A DNA stretch of 36,767 nt from an uncultured Clostridia bacterium (GCA_947304495.1 CAMZBG010000009.1:1-36767), one strand, 5' to 3'; shown: positions 1 through 9,419, counted from the stretch's first letter. The notes: generated from the letters alone by a model not told the origin. Numbers and translations: made by a program.

Positions 1-57
1 GATGTAACACCAATTCCACATAATGGATGCCGTCCACCAAAAAAACGTCGTGGATAG
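1..57 (+). CDS. rpsK: 30S ribosomal protein S11, C-terminal end (partial)
   Basis: The first 18 codons read as DVTPIPHNGCRPPKKRRG and then TAG, the highly conserved C-terminus of ribosomal protein S11, which helps form the platform of the 30S subunit near the mRNA exit. The 5' part lies outside the window. It sits directly before rpoA with a 21-nt gap, the standard rpsM-rpsK-rpoA-rplQ order of Bacillota, so the four genes are presumably one operon. Confidence 0.95.
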   Translation, partial: DVTPIPHNGCRPPKKRRG

Positions 58-78
58 ATAGAAAAGGAGTGAAAGTAA

Positions 79-1032
79 ATGTTAAAATTTGAAAAACCAG
101 AATATAAAGTAAAAGAATATATAAGGGATAATTTTTATGGAAAGTTTGAGATTGAACCACTTGAAAGAGGATTTGGTACAACTTTAGGTAACGCACTTAG
201 AAGAGTTATGTTATCTAGTTTACCTGGAGATGCAATTACAAGTGTTAAAATAGATGGTATTGCTCATGAATTCCAAAAAATTGATGGAGTAATCGAAGAT
301 GTTACCGCAATTATCTTAAATATTAAGAGTTTAGTTATTAAAAATCATTCAACTGATTACGATAAAGTATTAAGATTATCTGCTAGTGGTGAAGGAGTAG
401 TAACTGCTGCTGATATTGAAAAAGATGCTGATATTGAAATATTTAATCCTGATCAAGTTATTTGTACACTTGCTGAAGGTGGAAGTATCAATATTGAAAT
501 GACTATTGCTAATGGTAGAGGATATGTAAGAGCTGAAGAAAATAAGCAATTATTTAATAAGGGTAAAGTAAATGTTATTGCTGTCGATTCTTCATATTCA
601 CCTATCGAAAGAATCAATTATGAGGTAGAACCAGCTAGAGTTGGTCAAAACGATAATTATGATAAGTTAATACTTGAAGTTTGGACTAATGGTTCAATTA
701 CTCCAGAAGAAGCAATTGCTTTAGGTAGTAGAATTTTGATTGAACACTTCAATGTTCTAACTGACTTAAATGAAATTGCTGACCAAACAGGACTTATGAT
801 TGCTAAAGTAGAAGATCCAAATGTTAAAATATTAGAAACTTCAATCGATGATTTAGATTTATCTGTAAGAGCATATAATTGCTTAAAGAGAGCTGGAATT
901 TTAACTCTTAAAGATTTAGTAAGTAAGAGTGAAAATGAAATGATGAAGATTAGAAACTTAGGTAAGAAATCATTAAAAGAAGTAATGGATAAAGTAAAAG
1001 ATATGGGCTTAAACTTTAGAAATGAAGATTAA
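79..1032 (+). CDS. rpoA: DNA-directed RNA polymerase subunit alpha
   Basis: At 317 aa this is the normal length for the alpha subunit, which dimerises to seed RNA polymerase assembly and contacts promoter UP elements and activators. The N-terminal domain (about 1-230) carries the assembly motif [22 protein letters not shown] near residues 29-50. The C-terminal domain (about 250-310) has the helix-hairpin-helix DNA-contact region, with [12 protein letters not shown] and [11 protein letters not shown]. The start follows an AAGGAGTG ribosome site. rplQ follows 17 nt downstream. Nothing unusual is seen. Confidence 0.98.
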   Translation: MLKFEKPEYKVKEYIRDNFYGKFEIEPLERGFGTTLGNALRRVMLSSLPGDAITSVKIDGIAHEFQKIDGVIEDVTAIILNIKSLVIKNHSTDYDKVLRLSASGEGVVTAADIEKDADIEIFNPDQVICTLAEGGSINIEMTIANGRGYVRAEENKQLFNKGKVNVIAVDSSYSPIERINYEVEPARVGQNDNYDKLILEVWTNGSITPEEAIALGSRILIEHFNVLTDLNEIADQTGLMIAKVEDPNVKILETSIDDLDLSVRAYNCLKRAGILTLKDLVSKSENEMMKIRNLGKKSLKEVMDKVKDMGLNFRNED

Positions 1033-1049
1033 TAAAAGGAGGAACTAAT

Positions 1050-1391
1050 ATGGCATACAGAAAATTAGGAAGAGATAACAAACATAGAAGAAGTATGTTA
1101 GCTACAATGACAAAACAACTAATTGAAAATGAAAAAATTGTGACAACTGAGACAAGAGCTAAAGAAGTTAGAAAATGTTTTGATAAAATGGTTACATATG
1201 GAAAAAATGGTTCTTTAGTATCTCGTAGATTAGCCCTAGCTTTCTTACATAATGATGAAGCTGCTGTATCAAAAGTATTTGGTGAATTAGCTACACGTTA
1301 TAAAGAAAGAAATGGTGGCTATACAAGAATAGTTAAAGTTAAAGAAAGAAAAGGAGATAACGCTCTTAAAGTTATCTTAGAATTAGTATAA
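1050..1391 (+). CDS. rplQ: 50S ribosomal protein L17
   Basis: The 113-aa product begins [17 protein letters not shown], the signature start of bacterial L17, and contains the conserved [10 protein letters not shown] segment. L17 binds 23S rRNA near the exit tunnel. It has a strong AAAGGAGGAA ribosome site. It is the last gene of the S11-alpha-L17 operon and is followed 10 nt later by an intrinsic terminator. Confidence 0.98.
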   Translation: MAYRKLGRDNKHRRSMLATMTKQLIENEKIVTTETRAKEVRKCFDKMVTYGKNGSLVSRRLALAFLHNDEAAVSKVFGELATRYKERNGGYTRIVKVKERKGDNALKVILELV

Positions 1392-1401
1392 TATAAAAAA
1401 T

Positions 1402-1434
1402 GACTGGTATACATTTCTTACTGGTCTTTTTTTT
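1402..1434 (+). terminator. intrinsic terminator after rplQ
   Basis: GACTGGTA (1402-1409) pairs with TACTGGTC (1419-1426) with two G-U pairs around a 9-nt loop. A run of eight or more T follows. It closes the ribosomal/rpoA operon. Confidence 0.85.
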
Positions 1435-1461
1435 ATAACTATATATTGGTAATAAAATAGT

Positions 1462-1489
1462 TTGACAAAAAGCCTATAATGAGTATAAT
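1462..1489 (+). promoter_or_regulatory. sigma-A type promoter of the RNB-domain gene
   Basis: A perfect TTGACA (1462-1467) and a perfect TATAAT (1484-1489) are separated by 16 nt. The expected start near 1496 leaves an approximately 20-nt leader containing a GGAAAGGG ribosome site before the ATG at 1515. Confidence 0.8.
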
Positions 1490-1514
1490 ATAACTACTAA
1501 GGAAAGGGAAAATT

Positions 1515-2954
1515 ATGGGCAAAATCAAAATTGGTAAATTATCTTTAGAAGAATTGCTATCACTTGAGAATAAAGTTAGTCTTGATATGTTTTATGTTTA
1601 TATAAATAACTATTTAGATAACAAATTTAATAAAAAAATAGCTTTAAGTGATAGTGAAATACAACAATTGGAATTATTGGTTCAATCAATTAAATCAAAT
1701 GATAATATAAAGGTAAAGATTAAAAATAAAATATATATAAGTATAATTAGATTGATAGTATTATCTAAAAATAGTGATAATCAAAGTTTTATTGATAAAA
1801 TATCCGATTTAAAATCTTTGTCTTTAGATGAATTATATTTATATTTAGAAACTACTATTAAATATTCAACATTTTGCCTAACTAAAGAATATTTGATACT
1901 AATTGTTAGTTTGTTCGGAGATAACTATATATATTTAAGTAAAATAAAGAAACTTTTAAGTGATAGTAAAATAGGTGAAATTGCTAAATCAACATTGAAT
2001 AAGTTATCTTTATTATTATTGTTTGATAATAAGGAATCTGAATTTCCTAATATTAATGTTTTTAACTTTCCAAATGATGAACTACCTTTTAAAAATGATA
2101 AAAATATTTTTACTATAGATAATTCCTTTTCACCAGATTTAGATGGGGCTTTTTCAATAGATAAGAAAGGCGATGTATATTTTTTAGAAGTATATATAAC
2201 CGATGTACCAAGTTTATTATTATTGAATGAAGATTTGTTAAAATATGCTTTTGATAGATCTGCTAGTATGTATAATAGTCAAAATAGTTATAAATTGTTA
2301 ATACGTGATATGTTACCACCTTCAATATCACATCATCGCTTATCATTAAAAAAGAATCAGTTTAGAAATGTAATTACATTTTCATATTGTATCGATAGTG
2401 CTGGTAATGTTTGTTTGCAAGGAGTTTCACGTAATTTAGTATTTATTAATGATAATATTGATCCGCAGATTGCAAAAAATATGATTCTATCTGATTCACA
2501 TAATAATAGAACACAAGAAGATTTAAAGTTATATAAACAATTGTGTGAATTAATATGTCAACATGCTGAAGAAAAATTTTTAAAAAAATCAAGTCCTTTA
2601 TCTTTTGGTGATATTATAAGTGTTCCATCTATATTAACTAATTATTGTGTTGGACAAAATTCTAAATTGGCAATATATAGAGAGCATGGAGTATATACGA
2701 AAAGTAGTGAAGAGCACTATACTCATTCTGTAACTCCATTAAGAAGATTTGTCTCTGATATAAATTTAATCGCATTTTTAAATCAATTGGGTATTATTAA
2801 TTGTCCAGATAGATATATTTATTATTTTGATGATAACATAGACTTTATTATTGATCATTTAAATGAACAAGATAGGCTTAGTGAATCTTTCGAAAAAAAT
2901 TATAGGTTGATAAAAAAATATTGTAAATATTTAAAATGCATTAGAATAGATTAA
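1515..2954 (+). CDS. stand-alone RNB-domain protein, probably degenerate RNase II/R homologue
   Basis: The 479-aa product is related to RNase II/RNase R, processive 3'-5' exoribonucleases. The RNB domain begins near residue 195: TIDNSFSPDLDGAFSI (200-215) aligns with the catalytic motif TIDxxxxxDxDDA. YTHSVTPLRRF (402-412) matches the conserved YTHxTSPIRRY segment with its RNA-binding arginine. Three motif aspartates (D202, D208, D210) are present, but the fourth, normally part of the metal site, is G211. There is no cold-shock pair before the domain and no S1 domain after it; instead about 190 helical residues precede it. Family assignment is from motifs; loss of catalysis is inference. It has its own promoter and terminator. 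Confidence 0.75.
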   Translation: MGKIKIGKLSLEELLSLENKVSLDMFYVYINNYLDNKFNKKIALSDSEIQQLELLVQSIKSNDNIKVKIKNKIYISIIRLIVLSKNSDNQSFIDKISDLKSLSLDELYLYLETTIKYSTFCLTKEYLILIVSLFGDNYIYLSKIKKLLSDSKIGEIAKSTLNKLSLLLLFDNKESEFPNINVFNFPNDELPFKNDKNIFTIDNSFSPDLDGAFSIDKKGDVYFLEVYITDVPSLLLLNEDLLKYAFDRSASMYNSQNSYKLLIRDMLPPSISHHRLSLKKNQFRNVITFSYCIDSAGNVCLQGVSRNLVFINDNIDPQIAKNMILSDSHNNRTQEDLKLYKQLCELICQHAEEKFLKKSSPLSFGDIISVPSILTNYCVGQNSKLAIYREHGVYTKSSEEHYTHSVTPLRRFVSDINLIAFLNQLGIINCPDRYIYYFDDNIDFIIDHLNEQDRLSESFEKNYRLIKKYCKYLKCIRID

Positions 2955-2974
2955 TAATAAATTCTATTCTTTTT
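2943..2974 (+). terminator. intrinsic terminator overlapping the RNB-gene stop
   Basis: AGAATAGA (2943-2950) pairs perfectly with TCTATTCT (2963-2970) around a 12-nt loop that contains the stop codon, followed by a T tract. Confidence 0.75.
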
Positions 2975-2975
2975 A

Positions 2976-2984
2976 TGATACAAT
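2976..2984 (+). promoter_or_regulatory. extended -10 promoter before ligA
   Basis: TGATACAAT is an extended -10 element (TGn plus TACAAT), placed just after the upstream terminator. A start around 2991 would give an unusually short leader of about 11 nt beginning at the ribosome site itself. No good -35 is visible. Confidence 0.4.
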
Positions 2985-2992
2985 ATAGATAG

Positions 2993-4984
<1,992 letters not shown>

Positions 4985-4988
4985 TAAT

Positions 4989-6206
4989 ATGCATGAATTA
5001 TATAATAAATATGCTAGACTATTATTAGAAAGAGGACTTAGAATAAATAGACACGAACCATTAGTAATCAACGCTCCAATTGAAGCAATTGATTTTATTA
5101 GAGTACTTACTGAAGTGGCATTATCACTTGGAGTAGATAATATATACTATGATTGGTATGATGATGAACTAAAGCGTTTAGAATTGGACTATTTTGATGA
5201 AGAAGCAATTAAAAAGAGTTTGTTTTGGAATAAAGAAATACATGATGAGTATGCTAAAAAAGGAGGAGCTTTTCTCTTTTTGGTGGCAGCTAATCCAGGT
5301 ATTATGAGCAAAATAGATTCACAAAAGATTAAAACGGCTACAGCCCAGTCATTAAAGACAAGACAGGTATATCGTGAGATGCAAAGTAATAATACTGTCG
5401 ATTGGTGTATTGCTTCAGTAGCTACGGATACTTGGGGAAAATTATTATTTCCAGAAAGTAATAAACCAAAAGAAGAATTGTGGAATTTAATATTTGATAT
5501 TTGTTTAGTTAATGATGATGATCCCTTAAAAGCTTGGGATAATAAAATGAGGGAAAACAAGAATATATGTCAAAAATTAACTGATTTAAATATTAAAACA
5601 TTGCATTACATTAATAGTTTAGGTACTGATTTAGAAATAACTTTAGATGAAAAAGCAATTTGGTGTGGAGGCGCTAGTAAAATAAATGATATGGAATTAA
5701 TTGTCAATATGCCTACAGAAGAAGTATTTACTACACCAAATAAATTTAAGACAAATGGTATTGTCTATACATCGATGCCTTTAATTCATTCAGGAGTTAC
5801 AATAAATGATATTATGTTAGAATTCAAAGATGGTAAAGTTATTAATTATCAAGCCTCTAGTGGTATAGAAGAACTTAAAAATATTATTGAAACAGATGAT
5901 GAATCAATGATGTTGGGGGAAGTTGCTTTAGTAGATAAAAATAGTAAGATAGCTAAAGCTAATTTACTATTCTATGAAACATTATTTGATGAGAATGCTT
6001 CTTGTCATATTGCATTAGGTAGAGGATTTAAAGAATGCTTAAAAGATGGAGAAGAGTATACTTACGACGAATTAGAAGCAGTTGGATATAATAAATCCAA
6101 AAATCATGTCGATATGATGATAGGAACAAAAGATTTATCAATAATAGGAATAACTTATGATAATAAAGAAATAGAAATATTTAAAGATGGAAGTTTTGTA
6201 ATATAA
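4989..6206 (+). CDS. M29 family aminopeptidase (AmpS/PepS-like)
   Basis: The 405-aa protein matches the thermophilic-aminopeptidase (M29) family: cytosolic two-metal exopeptidases removing N-terminal residues from peptides. Visible family signatures are LVINAPIEAIDFIR near the start, NMPTEEVFTTP (metal-ligand glutamate), LGEVALVD (glutamate ligand), the FYETLFDENASCHIALGRG segment with a histidine ligand, and NHVDMMIGT near the C-terminus with the last histidine/aspartate ligands. The length is normal. It is transcribed with ligA, probably by position rather than shared function, and a terminator overlaps its stop codon. Confidence 0.93.
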   Translation: MHELYNKYARLLLERGLRINRHEPLVINAPIEAIDFIRVLTEVALSLGVDNIYYDWYDDELKRLELDYFDEEAIKKSLFWNKEIHDEYAKKGGAFLFLVAANPGIMSKIDSQKIKTATAQSLKTRQVYREMQSNNTVDWCIASVATDTWGKLLFPESNKPKEELWNLIFDICLVNDDDPLKAWDNKMRENKNICQKLTDLNIKTLHYINSLGTDLEITLDEKAIWCGGASKINDMELIVNMPTEEVFTTPNKFKTNGIVYTSMPLIHSGVTINDIMLEFKDGKVINYQASSGIEELKNIIETDDESMMLGEVALVDKNSKIAKANLLFYETLFDENASCHIALGRGFKECLKDGEEYTYDELEAVGYNKSKNHVDMMIGTKDLSIIGITYDNKEIEIFKDGSFVI

Positions 6207-6217
6207 ACTTCTTTTTT
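6190..6217 (+). terminator. intrinsic terminator after the M29 gene
   Basis: GAAGTTT (6190-6196) pairs with AAACTTC (6205-6211), and six T follow. The stop codon lies in the hairpin. Confidence 0.75.
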
Positions 6218-6260
6218 GTATAAATAAATTATATTAGTCAATAATATAAATGGTGATAAA

Positions 6261-6698
6261 ATGAATGAAAATAATGAACTATTAATGTATATTTATCAAA
6301 ACGCTGATATGGGAGTAAAATCTACGACTAAATTAATTAAATTACTAAATACTTCCGATAATAAGATAAAGAATCTTGTTGAAGGAGAATTAAAAGGATA
6401 TGAAAATTTCTTAAAAAAAGCAAAATTATTGCTTAAAAAAAATAAAATAACTCCAAAGGGAAGTGGAATAATCGCTGAAATATCTTCTTCTATTGCTATG
6501 GATATGGAATTTATGAAAGATAATAGTGATGCTAAAATAGCTGATATCTTAATAAGAGGTTTTACAATGGGAAATATTGAAATAGATAAAAAGATTGATA
6601 AATTTAAAGATGATGCTGATAAAAGTATTATTAGATTAGCAAAAGATTTAAAAAAATTTGGAGAAGAAAATATTGAATTATTAAAACCATATTTATAA
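6261..6698 (+). CDS. small all-helical protein of unknown function
   Basis: I do not recognise this 145-aa protein. It is predicted to be almost entirely helical, lysine-rich, without signal peptide or membrane segment. The pattern of four amphipathic stretches (about 4-30, 35-60, 68-100 and 103-145, ending KKFGEENIELLKPYL) recalls ferritin-like four-helix bundles or DUF2383-type stress proteins, but no metal-binding EXXH pair is evident, so this is only an impression. The start is the first ATG after a weak GGTGAT ribosome site. It is monocistronic, bounded by terminators at 6217 and 6698. Confidence 0.7.
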   Translation: MNENNELLMYIYQNADMGVKSTTKLIKLLNTSDNKIKNLVEGELKGYENFLKKAKLLLKKNKITPKGSGIIAEISSSIAMDMEFMKDNSDAKIADILIRGFTMGNIEIDKKIDKFKDDADKSIIRLAKDLKKFGEENIELLKPYL

Positions 6699-6722
6699 AT
6701 ACTACTAGGTAGTATTTTTTTT
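6698..6722 (+). terminator. intrinsic terminator
   Basis: A perfect 8-bp stem, AATACTAC (6698-6705) with GTAGTATT (6709-6716), has a 3-nt loop and an eight-T run. It overlaps the last base of the preceding stop codon. Confidence 0.88.
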
Positions 6723-6732
6723 ATTAAAATAC

Positions 6733-6761
6733 TTGTCAAAAAAAGATATTTATGGTATATT
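6733..6761 (+). promoter_or_regulatory. promoter of tRNA-Met
   Basis: TTGTCA (6733-6738) and TATATT (6756-6761) are separated by exactly 17 nt, and the tRNA starts 21 nt downstream. Confidence 0.7.
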
Positions 6762-6782
6762 AATATTGCTTTAAAAATTTAT

Positions 6783-6859
6783 GGCGAGATAGCTCAGTTG
6801 GCTAGAGCGATCGGTTCATACCCGATAGGTCGAGGGTTCGACCCCCCCTCTCGCTACCA
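6783..6859 (+). tRNA. tRNA-Met (CAT), elongator type
   Basis: A complete 77-nt cloverleaf. The acceptor stem GGCGAGA/TCTCGCT has a terminal G-U pair. The D arm is GCTC/GAGC, and the anticodon stem ATCGG/CCGAT carries loop TTCATAC (anticodon CAT at 6817-6819). The variable loop is AGGTC, the T loop TTCGACC, and CCA is encoded at 6857-6859. The lack of a C1-A72 mismatch excludes the initiator, and the layout closely resembles the elongator tRNA-Met of Bacillus, which also begins with a G-U acceptor pair. Oddity: position 50-64 of the T stem is an A-C mismatch beside a run of seven C. Confidence 0.95.
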
Positions 6860-6882
6860 ATATTGTAATTTACTCGAACTTA
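6855..6882 (+). repeat. tRNA 3'-flank copy, possible attachment-site half
   Basis: The tRNA 3' end and following bases (TACCAAT, 11-nt gap, CTCGAACTTA) recur at 9374-9400 (TACCAAT, 10-nt gap, CTCGAACTTA). tRNA 3' ends are the commonest integration sites for mobile elements. The match is short and imperfect, and no integrase gene is in the window. Confidence 0.35.
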
Positions 6883-6900
6883 ATTGTTCGAGTTTTATTT
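6873..6900 (+). terminator. intrinsic terminator after tRNA-Met
   Basis: CTCGAAC (6873-6879) pairs perfectly with GTTCGAG (6886-6892) around a TTAATT loop, and an interrupted T tract follows. Confidence 0.8.
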
Positions 6901-6994
6901 TAGAACAAAATATGATTTTTAATAGATAATTTTAGAATTAATAATAAATAATTGAATATTAGTGATATAATAAATAATTAAAAGGAGGATTAAT

Positions 6995-7696
6995 ATGGAA
7001 TATAATGTTTATTGTGATGAAAGTTGTCATCTAGTAAGCAATGACAGTAAGTATATGTTAATTGGAGCAGTTTATTGTCCAAAGTATAAAGTAAAAAAAG
7101 TAAATGAATATATAGAACATTTAAAGGAAAATTATAATCTTTCTGATAAAATAGAATTAAAATGGAATAAGATTGATAAAAAAACAGAAAAACTATATTT
7201 AGATATTATTAACTATTTTTTTAATAATGATGATTTAAAATTTAGAGTTATCGTAATCGATAAGACAAAATTAGATCATGAAAAATATAATCAGACTGAA
7301 AATGATTTTTATCATAAAGTATATTATGATATGTTAAAATATATTATTATTCCTGGTAATTCCTACAACATATATCCCGATATAAAAGATACAAATTCAT
7401 ATTATTATCATCAAGTAATGCTTGATTATTTAAGAATTAAAATGTCAGATACAAATAAAAAGACTATAAAAAAAGTTCAACCAATTCGATCTTATGAAGC
7501 ACCAATATTACAAATTAATGATATTTTGATTGGAGCATTATCATATTATTATAGGAATCTCTCTGGTAATAGTGTAAAACTAAATATTATTAATGAAATT
7601 AAAAAATTATATCAAAATGATTTCAATACTTCATCATATTATAGTAACACAAAATTTAATATATTTATTTGGAGATCAAGAGATGATACCTTTTAA
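6995..7696 (+). CDS. DUF3800 domain protein
   Basis: The 233-aa protein fits the DUF3800 family, predicted RNase H-like fold proteins often found in mobile elements and defence neighbourhoods. Family marks are the N-terminal strand YCDES (D8, E9), the IGAVY strand near residue 23, ELKWNKI (54-60), the acidic YPDIKDT (127-133), and QINDILIGALSYY (173-185) with the aspartate that usually completes the acidic site. The start follows a strong AAAAGGAGG ribosome site. Its last 14 nt overlap the next gene in another frame, so the two products are made together. No function is established for the family; a nuclease role is inference. Confidence 0.8.
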   Translation: MEYNVYCDESCHLVSNDSKYMLIGAVYCPKYKVKKVNEYIEHLKENYNLSDKIELKWNKIDKKTEKLYLDIINYFFNNDDLKFRVIVIDKTKLDHEKYNQTENDFYHKVYYDMLKYIIIPGNSYNIYPDIKDTNSYYYHQVMLDYLRIKMSDTNKKTIKKVQPIRSYEAPILQINDILIGALSYYYRNLSGNSVKLNIINEIKKLYQNDFNTSSYYSNTKFNIFIWRSRDDTF

Positions 7697-8195
7697 AAAT
7701 AAATGCGGTTTAAATGGACCATTAACTGAAACAACTACAGATGATGAATTATATGATTATTTTATAAAAAATATATATTATGGTGATTTAAAAATAAACG
7801 GAATGAAAATTAAAGTATTTACTACACCATTTGAAGATAATAGAATGCAAGGATTCTTTCATCTGACTACTAAAACACAGAAAAATTTTGGAATAAAAAT
7901 TAGAATGAAAGAACCTCGAGCATATTTTATAAATTATGTTGCTCCAATGATAAAAAATTATATAAATTGTTCTACTTGTGATGATTTAGGATGTAGTAAA
8001 ATAAAAATATGGACTGCCCCATATAAAAATACTAAAAGAACTAAACTATTGTATAGTGATGATTTATATAGTTATATAATAATACTTGAAAAGAATAAAA
8101 ATGATATGTATATAATTAGCTCATATTTAATTGATGAGCCAGGTTATTTAACGAATATATTAAAGGAATATAATAAATATAAAAAAGTCTCTTAA
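7683..8195 (+). CDS. putative BECR-fold (RelE/EndoU-like) nuclease or toxin
   Basis: The 170-aa soluble protein has no family I can name with certainty. The pattern MQGFFHLTTK (55-64), EPRAYFINYVAPMI (77-90), IKIWTAPYKNTKRTKLL (107-123), YIIILEK and YIISSYLIDEPG (143-154) resembles phage/plasmid nucleases of the barnase-EndoU-colicin-RelE class, where a histidine and basic residues cut RNA. Three cysteines (C96, C99, C104) cluster in the middle. I place the start at ATG 7683, preceded by GGAG at a good distance, rather than the in-frame ATG at 7593 inside the DUF3800 gene. Overlap with that gene implies coupling. The 3' end overlaps a convergent small RNA gene. Confidence 0.6.
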   Translation: MIPFKNKCGLNGPLTETTTDDELYDYFIKNIYYGDLKINGMKIKVFTTPFEDNRMQGFFHLTTKTQKNFGIKIRMKEPRAYFINYVAPMIKNYINCSTCDDLGCSKIKIWTAPYKNTKRTKLLYSDDLYSYIIILEKNKNDMYIISSYLIDEPGYLTNILKEYNKYKKVS

Positions 8196-8288
8196 GCAAA
8201 TTAAGAGGCTTTTCATTTTAGTATAAACGGATAACGCAACTAATAAAAGTTGCGTCTCCAGGACTCATATAACCCTTGGTCATTGAGT
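8181..8288 (-). ncRNA. candidate structured small RNA (~108 nt)
   Basis: On the minus strand a near-consensus promoter (8295-8323) predicts a start at A 8288. The RNA begins at once with an 11-bp hairpin (ACUCA-AUGACC, loop AAG, GGUUAU-A-UGAGU; one bulged A, one G-U). A second hairpin has the 8-bp stem ACGCAACU/AGUUGCGU (8235-8254 core), extended by GGA/UCC across a small internal loop. It ends with a terminator hairpin (8187-8209) and six U at 8181-8186. No open reading frame of note lies inside. Its 3' end is complementary to the end of the BECR-like mRNA. It matches no RNA family I can recognise. Confidence 0.65.
8187..8213. terminator. bidirectional intrinsic terminator
   Basis: GTCTCTTAA (8187-8195) pairs with TTAAGAGGC (8201-8209), 9 bp with one G-U. 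TTTT follows on the plus strand and six T (positions 8186-8181) on the minus strand. It ends both the DUF3800/nuclease mRNA and the convergent small RNA, and includes the nuclease stop codon. Confidence 0.8.
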
Positions 8289-8294
8289 AATTAA

Positions 8295-8323
8295 ATTGTA
8301 GCACATATTTTATTTAAAGTCAA
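8295..8323 (-). promoter_or_regulatory. promoter of the small RNA
   Basis: Read on the minus strand: TTGACT (8323-8318), a 17-nt spacer, then TACAAT (8300-8295). This is one of the best promoters in the window and has no protein gene downstream of it on that strand before the terminator, which is the main argument for a small RNA. Confidence 0.8.
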
Positions 8324-8390
8324 TCCATGGAAATTTTTGCACTACACTATATATTATTTCCAATAATGATTAATTATTCGTAATAATAAA

Positions 8391-9206
8391 TTATCCCTTT
8401 TTCATTTCTGAAATTTTCTTATCAATTACTTGAACGTGTGATTGTTCATCGCTTTTCATTTTAGCATAAGCATATGCCATAGCATAAATTTCTTCATCAA
8501 CTTCTTGAGCATCCCAAGAGTACATCTCACTTTGCCCAATTCTGTTTCGTATAACATCTGTATAATGATACGTTCCATCTTCTGCAACGTATTTTAAATC
8601 ATGTTTATGTGCCATACTTGTAAATATTGCATCAATACTTTTTCCACTTGCTAATTCTTCGTTATATTGACCAGTTAATTCCAAAAATTCTTTTAATTGA
8701 TTTAATTCACAATTATGTTTTTGAACTTTGAATTTTTCATATAATTCTCCAATTGTAAACTTTCTATCATAATCATTTCTTTTTGCAATATAGTTTATAA
8801 AATCTAATAATACAATAGCACCATCATTAGCATCAAATTGTTCAGTACAATCATTCATATGATTATTTCTTAAAACAGATTCAACAATACCTTCATTAAA
8901 CATATAATATGCATAATGATTAACTATAGCAGTCAATAAACATTGTGCATCAACTTCTTTTTCGTGTTTTTTTGCGTCATATAAATCTTGTGTATACAAT
9001 GCAAAATCACAACCACCCCTTGATCCTAAATAATTTATAGCGTCAACCAATACAGCATCCCTTACTTTTTTGTCAATATCAGAAATAATTTTACGATTTT
9101 CTAATATATAATCTTTGGCATATTGAGTAAGGCAAAAACAAAGATGTGATGCCGAATAAGGTATTCTACCATTTTCACTTTGATATTCAACAAATTCTTT
9201 TCCCAT
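8391..9206 (-). CDS. unknown soluble protein, 271 aa
   Basis: I do not recognise this protein. It is mixed but mainly helical, with no signal peptide or membrane span. It contains cysteines near the start (LCFCLTQYAKDYI, 23-35) and in RGGCDFALYTQDLYD, and a helical C-terminal part (YSWDAQEVDEEIYAMAYAYA) ending in a lysine-rich tail. The start is supported by a GGAGGA ribosome site and by a strong promoter 30-55 nt upstream. It lies in the same orientation as the small RNA gene and upstream of it. Membership in the same accessory island as DUF3800 is inference from position. Confidence 0.75.
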   Translation of the reverse strand: MGKEFVEYQSENGRIPYSASHLCFCLTQYAKDYILENRKIISDIDKKVRDAVLVDAINYLGSRGGCDFALYTQDLYDAKKHEKEVDAQCLLTAIVNHYAYYMFNEGIVESVLRNNHMNDCTEQFDANDGAIVLLDFINYIAKRNDYDRKFTIGELYEKFKVQKHNCELNQLKEFLELTGQYNEELASGKSIDAIFTSMAHKHDLKYVAEDGTYHYTDVIRNRIGQSEMYSWDAQEVDEEIYAMAYAYAKMKSDEQSHVQVIDKKISEMKKG

Positions 9207-9231
9207 TTAAAGTCCTCCATACAAGTTGATT

Positions 9232-9260
9232 ATTATACATTAAAACCTTAATAATTGCAA
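9232..9260 (-). promoter_or_regulatory. promoter of the 271-aa gene
   Basis: On the minus strand TTGCAA (9260-9255) and TATAAT (9237-9232) are separated by 17 nt. The predicted leader is about 20 nt and contains the GGAGGA ribosome site. Confidence 0.75.
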
Positions 9261-9373
9261 ATTAATTCATTTTTTTCGAAAAAATATTTGAAACAAGTGA
9301 TATCTGTGGTAAAACGTATTTAGTAATTATGTTTATCAACTATTCCTAAGGTTTAGGATATACTATTTGTCCG

Positions 9374-9400
9374 TACCAATTAGAATTTTGCTCGAACTTA
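9374..9400 (+). repeat. second copy of tRNA-Met 3' flank, possible attachment-site half
   Basis: TACCAAT then CTCGAACTTA ten bases later match the tRNA-Met 3' end and its terminator arm at 6855-6882. The following bases (TAGTTTGGGTTT) look like a decayed second arm of the same terminator. No tRNA body precedes it. Confidence 0.35.
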
Positions 9401-9419
9401 TAGTTTGGGTTTAATAAAT

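Noticed and set aside
7593..7682. In-frame upstream start for the BECR-like gene
   Set aside because: It lies wholly inside the DUF3800 gene with no ribosome site, while ATG 7683 has GGAG at the right distance.
8235..8254. The perfect CGCAACT/AGTTGCG hairpin as a stand-alone terminator for the 271-aa gene
   Set aside because: No T tract follows on either strand, and a strong promoter lies between it and that gene; it fits better as a stem of the small RNA.
9320..9377. A second, decayed tRNA gene before the TACCAAT repeat
   Set aside because: No TTCRA loop, anticodon arm or matching acceptor strand could be found upstream of the CCA.
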